Part shown: one piece after another, positions 32,303 to 43,029 of the stretch
Layout: each line of letters begins with the position of its first letter
Position numbering within the stretch: position 1 is the stretch's first letter
Program-made: the position numbers and the translations under genes
The notes under the pieces: generated by a model
What the model was told of the DNA's origin: nothing
Databases searched by the model: none
Seen by the model: only the letters and a program-made list of their open reading frames with translations
NCBI GenBank assembly: GCA_023213395.1
Contig: CM041465.1
Span: forward strand, 68,021,741 to 68,085,740
Length of the DNA stretch: 64,000 bases
Origin: Cycas panzhihuaensis
Lineage: Eukaryota > Cycadophyta
Direction of reading: 5' to 3'

Positions 32303-32952
32303 TGTTGGGAAGATAAGGTCCCAACCCTTAAACCGCCACCAAGATCTTAACTATTCTTGCAACTAGTTACAGGAATCAAAACTAATATTTAACATGTAAG
32401 TTCTTAAACCAGAGATAAAACAATAAAATGAACAAGAAAGCTAAGCATCACATATACACCTGATATAACGTAGTAAAACCATAGTAGCATGCTAGGAAAA
32501 CATCCACATAGGAAATGTATCAATCTTTATTATCAAATAATGAAGAAAATATACATAATCCTGTAGTAGAGTGCTTACAGCAATAACAACTAGCTGCCCA
32601 ACTCGTCACAGTACATTAAACACTATCAACATAATGAAAATTACCCTAAATTGGGCTACATGAGAGGGTCATCCAAGGCACAAATCTCAATTATAGAATC
32701 TAGGGTATTTTGAGTGAACGACCCTGATTCTCTTTACAATTTAATATACTTTTCAGTGCTAAATTTTTGGGTCAGGGGCTATCGCCCCTTAACCCCCTCT
32801 TTACAGGGGGCATTCCACTCCCCTCACACTCCCCTGGCCAAGGGGGGCTCCCACCTCCCTTGGAACCCCCCAAGGAAGGTTTGGGAGGGAAACCATGCTG
32901 CCAACATGTCAAAATTTTAACCTCTTAACCATTGTTGTCACATTACCTAACA
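32303..32952 (-). repeat. Copia 3' LTR
   Basis: 650 bp, TGTTGGGAAG ... CCTAACA on the plus strand. It contains a GC-rich block with hairpin-like GGGGCTATCGCCCC and several C/G runs at about 32770-32890 in an otherwise AT-rich sequence. Confidence 0.9.
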
Positions 32953-32972
32953 ATCTCCACCTTGACAGCAAT
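32953..32972 (-). promoter_or_regulatory. Copia polypurine tract region
   Basis: On the minus strand CAAGGTGGAGAT lies directly before the 3' LTR. This is the usual copia plus-strand primer, left after RNase H cleavage. Confidence 0.75.
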
Positions 32973-33009
32973 TTACCTGGTACCTTTTCTAGGCCCTTCA
33001 TCACCTTTT

Positions 33010-33600
33010 CTATAAGCCAAGAGAAGTCAAACACCATTCGAGCTTCTCTAATAGTACTAGTTTTGTGAACATATCAGCATAATTCTGTTTTGTTTTAACC
33101 TTCTCAAGTACCACTCCACCTGCTTCCATAACCTGTTTAACAAAATGGTACTTAAGAGTAATATTCTTTGTCCTACTATGATAAGCTGGATTCTTAGTTA
33201 GGTAAATGACACTTTGACTGTCACAAAATACCTTTACCTTTTCCTGTTTCCTTCCAAGTTCAACCAATAGACCCTATAACTAGATTGCTTCTTTACAAGC
33301 ATATGCTGCAATAACATATTCAACTTCTATAGTCGATAATGCAATTGTGCTATGCAATTTTGACATCCAACTAACTGGACCCTTTGTAAGAGTGAATACA
33401 TAACCTGAAGTAGACCTTCTCTTATATAAATCTCCTGCAAAGTCTGAATCAACATATCCATAAACATGATTACCTGTACCTCCAAAGGTGATGTAATAGT
33501 CACTTGTGCCTCTCAAATACTGAAGTACCCATTTCACTGCTGCCTAATGTTCCTTTATTGGATTTGCCATAAACCTGCTAACTACATCAACTACATGTAA
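33010..33600 (-). pseudogene. Copia RNase H
   Basis: RNase H at the C-terminus of pol. Residues: MKWVLQYLRGTSDYYI (connection), YVDSDFAGDLYKRRSTSGY (Asp), LSTIEVEYVIAAYACKEAI (Glu retained), a stop or shift between 33280 and 33267, then VKVFCDSQSVIYLTKNPAYH (Asp) and KTKQNYADMFTK near the end. The catalytic residues are visible in both halves. Confidence 0.85.
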
Positions 33601-34560
33601 AATGTCAGGTCCTGTACATACCATGGTATACATCAAACTTCCTACTACATTAGCATAAGGTACATGAGACATATAATAATTTTCTTCTTCATTACTAGGA
33701 CTCATACTCGAAGAAAGCTTAAAATAGGAAGCCAATGGGATACTCACTGGTTTCACATTTGCCATACCAAACCTAGTTAGCACCCTCTCCACATATTTCT
33801 GTTGTGAAAACCATAGCTTACCATTTTTCCTACTCTATGTATCTTCATACGTAAGATTTATTTTACAACTCCTAGATCCTTCATATCAAAAGTCCTAGCA
33901 AATTGAGCCTTTAACTTATTGATTTCTTCCATGCCCTTGCTTGCAACCAGCATGCCATCAACATACAATACCAAGATAATGAATAAGTCATTGTTCATGA
34001 ATTTAAAGTAAACACAATGATCATACTCACTTCTTTTGAAAATTTGGCTCTCCATGAAGGCATCAAACTTCATGTACCATTGCCTAGGTGATTGCTTCAG
34101 GCCATACAATGATTTCTTGAGCCTACAAATAAGTATTTTTCTGGCATCCTGTACAAACCCTTATAGCTAATCCATATAGATCTCCTCATCTAAATCTCCA
34201 TGTAGAAAAGTTATTTTTATATCTAACTACTCCAACTCCAAATCAAGAGAAGCTACTAATGCTAACAACACTAGAAGTGAAATAAGTTTTAAAACTGGCA
34301 AAAAGATCTCATGAAAGTCAATACCTGCTTTCTATATAAAGCCTTTAGCCACCAGTCTTGCCTTATATTTGTCAACCTTTCCATCAACATCTGTTTTCCT
34401 TTTGAAAACCCACCTGCAACCAACAGTCTTCCTACCATGTGGAAGTTCTACCAAGTCCCATGAATTATTTTTCTTTAAAGCATCTATCTCTTCTTACATA
34501 ACCCTCTTCCACTTCTCACCATGGGTATCATCTACTGCTTCTTGATAACATGTAGGCTCA
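33600..34560 (-). pseudogene. Copia reverse transcriptase
   Basis: RT domain. The N-terminal part (34500-34110) is decayed, with KARLVAKGF-type sequence still seen around 34330-34370. The main frame 34109-33858 has MYGLKQSPRQWYMKFDAFM, SEYDHCVYFK and the polymerase motif YVDG at 33954-33965, where YVDD is universal. The Gly codon is 33954-33956. Next come KAQFARTFDMKDLG and, after a stop, MERVLTRFGMANVKPVSIPL. Loss of the second Asp should abolish polymerisation. Confidence 0.88.
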
Positions 34561-34929
34561 CCATCATTAGAAACTAAAGCAATAGAAATATAAGGGTTGT
34601 ACCTGCCAGGTGGATGACTAACTCATGTAGATCTTCTAACTGTTGGTAAAGGAGTGTCCACATACTCCTATAAATTTGCTGTAGATTCATCTTCAGAAAG
34701 ATCTTCTTGCTCTTCTGATTCCAAAGATAACTGGGTTTCAAACTTGACCTGTTGATGTTCAACTTTCTGCTCCTGTTTTACTTCAACTTCTACACTGTCT
34801 GATTTTAGAAGGAGAGATTCATCAAATATAACATCTCTGTTAATGGTGATTTTGTGGGTAGTAGGATCCCACAACATGTATCCCTTTATACCATCTTTAT
34901 CACCATAACCAACAAAGATACATCTTTTG

Positions 34930-35600
34930 GATTATGGGTCTAACTTTGAACGTTTACTTTTATCAATCAGGGCATAAGCATCACAACTAAAAACTTTCAA
35001 ATTTGAATAGTCACATGGATGTCCAATCCATACCTCTTTAGGAATCTTGTAATCTATTGTAAGTGATGGTGATCTGTTTACCAGATAACAAGCTGTTTGA
35101 ACATCTTTTGCCCATAATCCCTGCTCCACTCTTATATTACTTAGCATGCTTCTTGCTCTTTTCTAAGAGTGTCCTATTCATGTACTCAACTATGCCATTT
35201 TGTTGTGGAGTATAGCTAGTGGTCTTATGCCTTTTAATCCCAGTTTCTCTGCAATAGTTCTCAAACTCCAAGGAGTTGAACTCGTCTCCATTATCAGTTC
35301 TTAAACATTTGATTGACTTACCAGTGTTGTTCTTAACTAGAGCCTTGAACTGCTTAAATAAACTAAAAACTTCAGATTTCCTTTTCAAAAAATAGACCCA
35401 TAACTTTCTGGAGTAATCATCTATAAATATGATAAAATATAATGATCCTCCACAAGATATTGTAGGGGTTAGTCCCCATACATCTGAATGTATATAATCT
35501 GGAACACCTTTATTAGTGTGACTCCCTACTTTAAACTTAAGTCTACACTACTTTCAAAAAAATATAATATTTGCAAAAAGCTAAATCTGAAAGTTATAGG
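34930..35600 (-). pseudogene. Copia integrase
   Basis: Core residues in order: HSDVWG (first Asp, about 35485), FIDDYSRKLWVYFLKRKSEVF, CLRTDNGDEF (second Asp), TPQQNGIVEYMNRTLLE (Glu), then ACYLVNRSPS and DYSNLKVFSCDAYALIDKSKR. The Asp-Asp-Glu triad is intact. The zinc region ends FCKYYIF where a Cys is expected for the second of the pair (about 35565-35580). A few stops break the frame. Confidence 0.88.
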
Positions 35601-36100
35601 TTAGGAAGTAACTTACGGTTTATCAATACCTTAAGTCCTCTCTTACTTATGTGCCCAAGTCTCTGATGCCATAATTGAGCTGGATCTTCTGCAGTCTTTG
35701 ATGCTGTAGCTACATGGCTGGCATCTATACTTCCCACTAAAATGTAAAGGTTTCCTTTCTTTAAGGCTTTTATAATAACCAAGGTGCCCTTTGACACCTT
35801 TAAGACTCCTTCATGACCTATATGCTTATAACCACCTGAATCTAGTTCACCTAAGGAAATCAGATTCCTTTTTAGATTAGGTACATATCTAATCTCAGTT
35901 AATATTCTCACTACACCATTGAACATCTTAATTTTAATGCTACTAATGCCTACTATTTTACAAGAAACTTCATTTCTCATAAGCACATCACCACTATTAA
36001 GAGGTTGGTATGATGAGAACCAACTCTTGTGTGGATACATGTGGTGTGAAGCACCTAAATCTAATAACCAGTCATGGTGATAATGGAAAATATTACAAGT
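35594..36100 (-). pseudogene. Copia protease and GAG-pre-integrase
   Basis: The protease active site reads WLLDLGASHHMYP at about 36045-36070. The normal Asp-Ser-Gly is Asp-Leu-Gly, with Leu codon 36056-36058 (TCA to TTA). It continues with VVRILTEIRYVPNLKRNLISLGELDSGGY and, in the GAG-pre-integrase part, AQLWHQRLGHISKRGL with the zinc-binding His pair. A 148-codon open frame survives. Confidence 0.88.
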
Positions 36101-36898
36101 AACTAAGACATCATCATCTGTACCTTAATTTTACTCCACCTAATTAGCCACCTTGACAAGATCTTCCTTTTTCTAGAACTCCTTCCTTTTGTAGTAATCC
36201 TTCTTGAGGTGACCGGTCTTATTACAATGCCAACACCTGAGCTTACTCTTCTTGCCTTTTGACTTTGACCTCGATGTATGCCTAGAACTTTATCCTCTAT
36301 CAATTATTCTGTCCCTTGTTGTCATAGCTTACGGTGTGGAGGTTTCAAGACTAGACTTCCTCTGCACTTCTTCCATCAATAAAGCACTCACAACAGAATC
36401 ATATTCTAATTCATTTATAGTGCTAAAACTAATTGAGGTAACAATATCATCCTAGGATTCTAGTGATGAGCATAACAAGGTAACAACCTTGTCCTCATCC
36501 TCAATTTTGACATCGATACTAACCAACTAACAAATAAGAGTACTGAAAATATTTAAATGGTCAACAATTTTTGTACCTTCCTTCATCCGTAATAAGTATA
36601 GTTACCTCTTCAAGTATATTTGATTCTTCACTAATTTGGTCATATACATGCCTTCCAACCGGGTCCATAATCCTACTGCTATCTGCTCCCCTACGATGTT
36701 AAATAGAACTTCATCTACCAAACACAATTGTATTGTGCTCAGATCCTTTTTATCTAGATCATCCCATTCATCATCGTCTATCCCTACGGGTTTCTTTATT
36801 TTGCCTGCAAGGGCTCTATACAAACGTTGTTGTACAAGAACATCATATGCTTTCAACTTCCACAACTTGAAGTTGTTCTTGCCATTGAATTTCTCCAT
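36101..36898 (-). pseudogene. Copia Gag
   Basis: Start MEKFNGKNNFKLWKLKAYD at 36898, the typical copia Gag opening, close to the PBS. Next come DEWDDLDKKDLSTIQLCLVDEVL and TRLEGMYMTKLVKNQIYLKR. Past stops near 36600 the capsid continues degraded. The nucleocapsid knuckle CWHCNKTGHLKKDY (about 36190-36237) has Tyr where the fourth ligand Cys should be. Polar, basic C-terminus. Confidence 0.85.
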
Positions 36899-36988
36899 CT
36901 CAAACTTTACACTTGCTAGTTTCGCTATTTGGTGTAGAAAAAGCTGACACCAAAACCTTCACAAACTCGCTGCAAAAATAAAAGTGGT

Positions 36989-37000
36989 ACTGATACCACT
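36989..37000 (-). promoter_or_regulatory. Primer-binding site, initiator-Met tRNA
   Basis: Minus-strand AGTGGTATCAGTACCAC next to the 5' LTR. TGGTATCAG is the standard copia PBS complementary to the 3' end of initiator methionine tRNA. Confidence 0.85.
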
Positions 37001-37649
37001 TGTTGAGAAGATAAGGTCCCAACCCTTAAACCGCCACCAAGATCTAAATTATTCTTGCAACTAATTACAGGAATCGAAATTAAAATTTAACATGCAAGTT
37101 CTTAAACCAGAGATAAAATAATAAAATGAACAAGAAAGCCAAGCATCACATATACACCTGATATAACATAATAAAACCCTAGCAGTATGCTAAGGAAACA
37201 TCCACATAAGAAATGTATCAATCTTTATTATCAAAGAATGGAGAAAATATACATAATCTATAGCAAAGTACTCACAACAATAATAACTAACTGCCCAACT
37301 CTTCATTGTACATTGAACACTATCAACATGATGAAAAATACCCTAAATTGGACTACATAAGAGAGTCATACAAGGTGCAAATCTCAACCGTAGAATCTAG
37401 AGTATTTTGAGTGAACGACCCTGATTCTCTTTATAATTTAATATACTTTCTAGTGCTAGATTTTTGGGTCAGGGGCTATTGCCCCTGAACCCCCTCTTTG
37501 CAAGGGGCGTTCCACACCCCCCACATCCCCCTAGCCAAGGGGGGCTCCAACCCCCCTTTGAACCCCCTGAGGAAGGTTTGGTGGGCAAACCACCCTGCCA
37601 ACTTATCAAAATTTTAGCCTTCAAACAATTGTTGTCACATTACCTAACA
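37001..37649 (-). repeat. Copia 5' LTR
   Basis: 649 bp, TGTTGAGAAG ... CCTAACA, partner of 32303-32952 in direct orientation, with the same GC-rich block near 37470-37590. Confidence 0.9.
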
Positions 37650-38329
37650 TTTAAGAGGAATCATATGGGAAGATCGAATAATTTACATGATTGAATCAAA
37701 TTCAGTTTAGCCTTCTGTAATGTTTAAATTGATGGAGCAACATTAAGTGACTAATTAGAGTCATAAACTGAGTGGAACTAGATGAATTAATCTTCTTAAC
37801 ATACCCCTAGAATAAATATCATTGTAATGAAAGGTTATAAGTAGACAAATAAGGAAATGAGTAGACATAAAGAGAATTTGATCAATGTAGGCACCAAGAT
37901 CCATTGCCAATAAAACTTAGGTCAAATAATATTTTTTATTTTATAATATTATAATAAATTAAAGTATTTTTTATTTTGAATTAAGTTTTAATTAGCCCCT
38001 TTATATGAAACCCCCTAGTCACATGTCTTAAAGAGGGTTAATTCCTTTTTTAGGTTACAAATCTGTTATATAACAAAACTAAAAACACTTTTTTAATATA
38101 ATTTTTTGTGTTCTTTATGTCTAACATGGTCATATGGCCAAATTTTGGGTTCCTATGTGGTGTCTAATAACTTAGTTTCTTTTGTTAGCACTTTAAATAG
38201 TAATTGAGGATTATAACTAGGAGTATGTCTTCATCAAAGTATTTTATACTTCTTAGCCTTTCTTTCTGTTTTGTTATTTTTTATAGATGTTGGTAGGAAG
38301 TTTGTTTTCTCTTTCAACTAAACTTACAA
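37650..38329. other. AT-rich DNA, possible decayed 5' LTR/leader
   Basis: No gene seen. By position it should hold the 5' LTR of the plus-strand copia that follows, but no stretch matching its 3' LTR start (40769) could be found by eye. Confidence 0.35.
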
Positions 38330-39460
38330 GTGTTGAAAACTATGGCACTTAGAAACATCAGATGATAAACCTGCTTTGAATGAATGGTTTATGGTTGTTA
38401 GTATAAGGGAAAACCTCAAAACTAGATGACAAAATTGCCATATAATTGGAGAAAGCTAAATGTGAAAGTAAATCTAATTATGCACTACGGTTAATAAACA
38501 TGTCTGTTAGTGGATCTCTGGTAGAAAATGTTAAAAAGGCCTATATCTAAGGAAGCATAGGACTCAATTATTTCCATCTTTGAAACAAAAAATGATACAA
38601 GAATAATGTTACTAAAGAATCAATTATACAACTTAAAAATGATAGGTTGTTTAATAAAACATCTTTAGGTAGTTAAAAGCATAAGCAATTAGCTAGAAAA
38701 CATTAGAGAAGTTCTGGAAGATAAAGATCTTATTGTATTTATACTTAGAAGCCTATCAAGTAAGTTCAATAAGTTTATATCAAGTTTTTATTTATTAGAT
38801 AAGGCAAGAAAAACTGCTTTTAATGAACTAGAAGTATTACTTCTTTAGCACAAATAAATCTTAGTGGATAATATAAGAGAATCCTTAGGAGCCTTCTCAG
38901 CCAAGTTGAAAGAGGAAAATACTATTAGAGAACCTTGACAACAACCACTTTCATCTCAAAAAAACTCAACAAAAATTATAATGTTCTTATAGTAAACTAG
39001 GTCATTTTAAAAGGAATTGTAAGAAATGGCTTATTGATCTAAGAAAGAAAGAAAGAAAGAAAGATCAGGAATATCTTTTTGATCACGGGTCATCTAATTC
39101 ATTTCAAATTAGAAATAAACCCTTGTTAACGACTACCTAGAATAGTTCAAGAAATGCATAGTACATTGATTCATGAGCTTCTAAACATATGACTGGAAGG
39201 ATTGATTGATTTAGACATATGTGGGAAGTAGTTGGTCATCCTGTTACATTAGGAAATAATGTAATGCTTAAGGTGAAGAGGATAGGAGTGGTCCCATTCA
39301 TTACTCTTGATGAAGAAAATTATTACATTAAAAATGTAATGTATGTGCTAGGACTAGAAGTAAATTTTATTTCAGTCAATCAAATTGAGGGCATTAGGAT
39401 GAGTGATCTCTTAAAAAATAGAAAGCCTTCAATGATCATGAAGGAAAAATGGTTATGCAA
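38330..39460 (+). pseudogene. Copia Gag and protease (decayed)
   Basis: Gag_UBN2-type text read through stops: SISNxLENIREVLEDKDLIVFILRSL, SSKFNKFISSFYLLDKARKTAFNELEVLLL and ESLGAFSAKLKEEN (about 38650-38940). A knuckle remnant CSYSKLGHFKRNCKKW (about 38985-39035) keeps the C-C-H-C order. A (GAAA)n run follows at 39046-39068. The protease WYIDSxASKHMTG (about 39160-39200) has a stop at the Gly position, then the open frame 39219-39467 with ITLDEENYYIKNVMYVLGLEVNFIS. Confidence 0.7.
39046..39068. repeat. (GAAA)n microsatellite
   Basis: Tandem AAGAAAGAAAG run in the Gag-protease linker of the decayed copia. Confidence 0.85.
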
Positions 39461-39499
39461 GGCATAAGAGAAAACTATCTTTGTTAGTTTTTAGGTAAG

Positions 39500-40500
39500 T
39501 ATGTAAACCAAAGAGTATATTTGACTATAGGGGTAGCAAATAAGATTCAATTGTGGTATGAATGGTTGGGGCATCTGTATTTCCCTAGTCTTCAGTTAAT
39601 GAAGAAGTTGAATATGGTGCACAATCTCCTAAAATTTAAAGTAAGAAAAGGGATATGTGATCTTTGTATTAATGAGAAGCAGCATAAGGAAAGGTTTCCA
39701 AAAGGCAAGGTGATTGAACAACTAAGTTCAATACACTTAAACATTTATGGTCTTATGCCAACCACTTTGCTTGGAGATGAAAAACATCTTCTAACTTTCA
39801 TTAATTACTATTCCAAGAAAATCTAGGTTTATCCTTTGAAGGAGAGGTCTCAAGTGTTTAAGACATTTAAGGAGTTTAAAGCAAAAGTGGATAAAAACTC
39901 AAAGCACTAAGGTTAGATAATGGGAGAGAATTTTTCTCTAAAAACTTTATACATTTTTATAAGGAACATAACATTAAATAGTTGATATTAGTATATCTTC
40001 ATTAGTAGAATATGTTAGTTGAGAAAATAAATAGGATGTTGATTGAAAAGGCCAAGGTGTTGATGAAGGCCAAAAATCTCTTAGATATATTTTGGGCAGA
40101 AACAATGTATACAATAGTTTACTTGATAAACAAGAGTATTATTAAAGATGTATAGGATAAAACACCTAAAGAAGTATTATTAGGTCATAAGCCTATAATT
40201 AGCCACCTCATAATCTTTGGAAGCATAACTTATATATAGATTTCTAAAGATGAACACTAGAAAGTTATTGATAAAAGTTTAAAAGGCATTCTTATAGGGT
40301 ATAATGAAGAGATGAAAGCATACCAGACATACGAGTTAATAACCAAAAAGGTTTATATAACTTAGGAGGTTATCTTTGAAGAGGATGATAAATAGGTTGT
40401 AGAAGTTACCTCCAAAGAACCTAATAAATAGGCGATAGATCAAGGTCAAGATATTTGGAAATTTTGGAAAAACAAAGAAAAGCAAAATGAGGAATAAACT
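39500..40500 (+). pseudogene. Copia integrase (decayed)
   Basis: LWYEWLGHLYFPSLQLMKK and ICDLCINEKQHKERFPKGK form the zinc region (His-His-Cys-Cys). The core then begins LSSIHLNIYGLMP, where the first catalytic Asp is Asn (HLDIYG expected, G-to-A), HLLTFINYYSKKI, EFKAKVDKNSKH and LDNGREFFS-like and NxLVEKxNRMLIEKAKVLM-like stretches with stops. C-terminal pieces continue to about 40500 (LGHKPIISHLIIFGSITYI, DKSLKGILIGYNEEMKAYQ). Confidence 0.7.
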
Positions 40501-40768
40501 GAATCATGTTCTTCGAGTCGATAGTTGTCTAACTAAAGACTCTGCCTAAAGAGGAAAATTTTAAGGAAGAGAAATTTGAAGATGCTAAGGAGATACAATT
40601 AAAACTTTAGGTCATTTCATCTATCAAATTTCATAAATGGTGCATAAAGATCATTAAGTAAGTTTAGTTGCCCGAGATAAAGGAAAAAAAAAAAAAAAAA
40701 TGAGGCCTAATTATTTGTTATCAAGCTAGTCTGATAAATTTAGTTGATTATATGAACATTAGCGAGGA

Positions 40769-41040
40769 GTGTTGGAATTATTATTTATGTGAGGAAAAAT
40801 TAAGGTATGAGTCTTAAATGAATTTATAACATGAGTCATAGGAGTTATTAGAATTCTTAATGGAATGATAATGAATGTTAGTTAATTACACATCTTGTTG
40901 GGACCATTACTAAACCAAAGTATATATCAAGGTGTATATATATAATGTATGGTGGAGATTGAGAGGTCATTCCAAATGATCGAAATTATTTTGAAAGGTA
41001 GACTAATTCTACCTTGTATTTCTTGTGTCTTTCTAATGCA
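40769..41040 (+). repeat. Probable copia 3' LTR (partial)
   Basis: Starts TGTTGGAATTATTATTTATG just after a purine tract GCGAGGAG. The end is uncertain. No partner was found at the 5' side of this element. Confidence 0.4.
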
Positions 41041-43029
41041 TTAGGTTGCCCTTAATGAGAATTAATTTGAGTTCCATATTCAATCCTTAATCTTATATTA
41101 ATCCCTTATAATATTACTTTAAATATTATGTTTTAAGGGTATAACCCTCCTACATGCTTGCAAACTCAAGTATTCCAAAAAGTATTCTTTTTAATTTAAG
41201 GATATAACATCTAACATAGCATCCTCTACTTTTATTCAAGTTAACAAATTGGTCTATAGAATAAAATTTAAATTTCTTGTTGGATCAATTTATATTTAAT
41301 CCTTTTTCATCATTTTATTAGAAAGCAATAATCATTTTTAAGATTAACTTATGCTAAAAGTATTAAGATCTAAAATGAAAATCATGTGATCTACTGATTT
41401 CAATAACACTAATTTAATATACATGCATATGGTAGATAATAAGTTCATTGCATGAATATGAGGGAAACTTTTACCAGCATATATAATCATCAATTAAACA
41501 TATATGAATAAGTGAGCAAATAGGTGAATATCACATGATTTAATCATATATTACTAAGGCAACTATTAATAACTATATTACATATTTATCTTGCAAACAT
41601 ACATGTTCTTATTCATGTTTAACATTTAATTTTAAATATGTTTTAAACATTAAAATACAATAAACATTATAAGTGCTTTTATTTTTTTCACATAATTATT
41701 ATAATCTTTCGGTGTTATTTTTATAATTTTGCAACCAAATCTCCTAGATTTCATACTATATTTTCAATTCAATTATATAACTTTTTTTAATTTAAGGTTA
41801 TGAATTAAATGTAATGAAACTTCTTTGTTAGTGGACATAAGGTTTTAATTTAAATTTGCATTAAGTGACTCTTATGTTTGTTATTCAAAAGGACTTAAGC
41901 ATATTATCTTCATTGATAAGACCACAATTAACCATTCAAACTAACTTGAATGCTAGTAATGGCTCCCACGGCTAAAATTCTAGTACTTACAAACTTAAAT
42001 TATGTCAACAGGAAGGTTAAATCCTCTGACTAACTTAAGTAATAAAAGTTGTAGAGATGTACCATTTGTGAATTTTAAAACCCTTTACTAATGTCTTAGA
42101 TGCATATATATATTATAACTAATGAATTGTGATAATGCCTTAGGGACCATCATCTCATCTCTATCCCTTAACATATAATGGTAATTCATTGATAAAAATG
42201 AACTTGCCAAAGTTTAGAAAAAGTTAACAACAAAACAAGACAAAGTTAACACTATATAAGTCATTATATTAGTAAAAGATTATATGACTTTAAGTTTGAA
42301 TATTTCTCCAATGTTAACAATTTTATATCTAGTTTATTGTCCATTAAAATTAATTTAGGAGGTTGTATTAAGTTTACCATTACTATAGGTGAAAGAATTG
42401 TTCCTATAATATATGTAAAGATGATGATACACTTATTTGGCTTGTAATAAATAAATTGCCAAAAATTTATAATTGATATAAGACTGTGAGACAACAATGC
42501 AACCATCTAACTATATTATTTAATGAGGTAACAAGCTAATTAGTAGAATACCAAACTATACTCATTTAAATATAAGAAGTACAAGACTTGTCATAGGCTC
42601 TTTTTTTGTATACTAGGTCCTTTTAATAATCTAAATCCTACAATTAATAACCATAGAATACAACTAGAGAATATAATAATTTAAGACCTCAAAAATAGAA
42701 CATAAGTCCTACTCTAAAAAATAATAATCCAAATTCAATAGATGTAACTTAAACTTTAGTTCTTTAAGACATTTTAACCAAAATTCAATGTAGAATTATC
42801 TTACATAGCCAAGTCCTAACTTATTTAGAAACTCTTAAAAAAAACTTACTCAAAATATTAGGTATAATCAAAGCACAATTCAAAATTATGTTATTGTTAT
42901 AAAAAGGGATATACCAAATGGTTTGTAGAAATTGTATAACTATTAAGGCATGGGAAGTCTCCAAAGGGATTCAACAATGATCCTATGGTTCTTTAATTGC
43001 ATAAACCTTAGCCTTTTCACCCTTATATT
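41041..43029. other. AT-rich DNA, no gene supported
   Basis: About 2 kb of low-GC sequence. Scattered stretches resemble LTR sequence (TATAACATCTAACA near 41205) but no paired copy was found. The gag of the copia that begins at 43030 may once have lain in the right-hand part. Confidence 0.35.

Larger units (their letters stand above)
32303..37649 (-). mobile_element. Ty1/copia element with both LTRs (Tork/Tnt1-like)
   Basis: Complete-length minus-strand copia of about 5.35 kb. 3' LTR 32303-32952, polypurine tract beside it, pol and gag in the order RH-RT-IN-PR-Gag from left to right, primer-binding site at 36989-37000, 5' LTR 37001-37649. Both LTRs start TGTTG and end TAACA. By eye they differ at roughly one position in ten, mostly C/T and G/A, so the insertion is old. 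RT residues MYGLKQSPRQWYMKFD fit the Tork/Tnt1-type branch. No matching 5-bp duplication flanks it (CATAT left, TTTAA right), and LINE C does not resume on the right. Confidence 0.9.
38330..41040 (+). mobile_element. Decayed Ty1/copia element, plus strand, lacking RT
   Basis: Gag, knuckle, protease and integrase remnants in copia order from about 38330 to 40500, then a short AT-rich stretch with an A-run (about 40682-40700), a purine-rich GCGAGGAG and a probable 3' LTR starting TGTTGGAATTATT at 40769. RT and RNase H coding is missing, so the element lost about 2 kb internally or was always short. Heavily broken. Confidence 0.65.
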
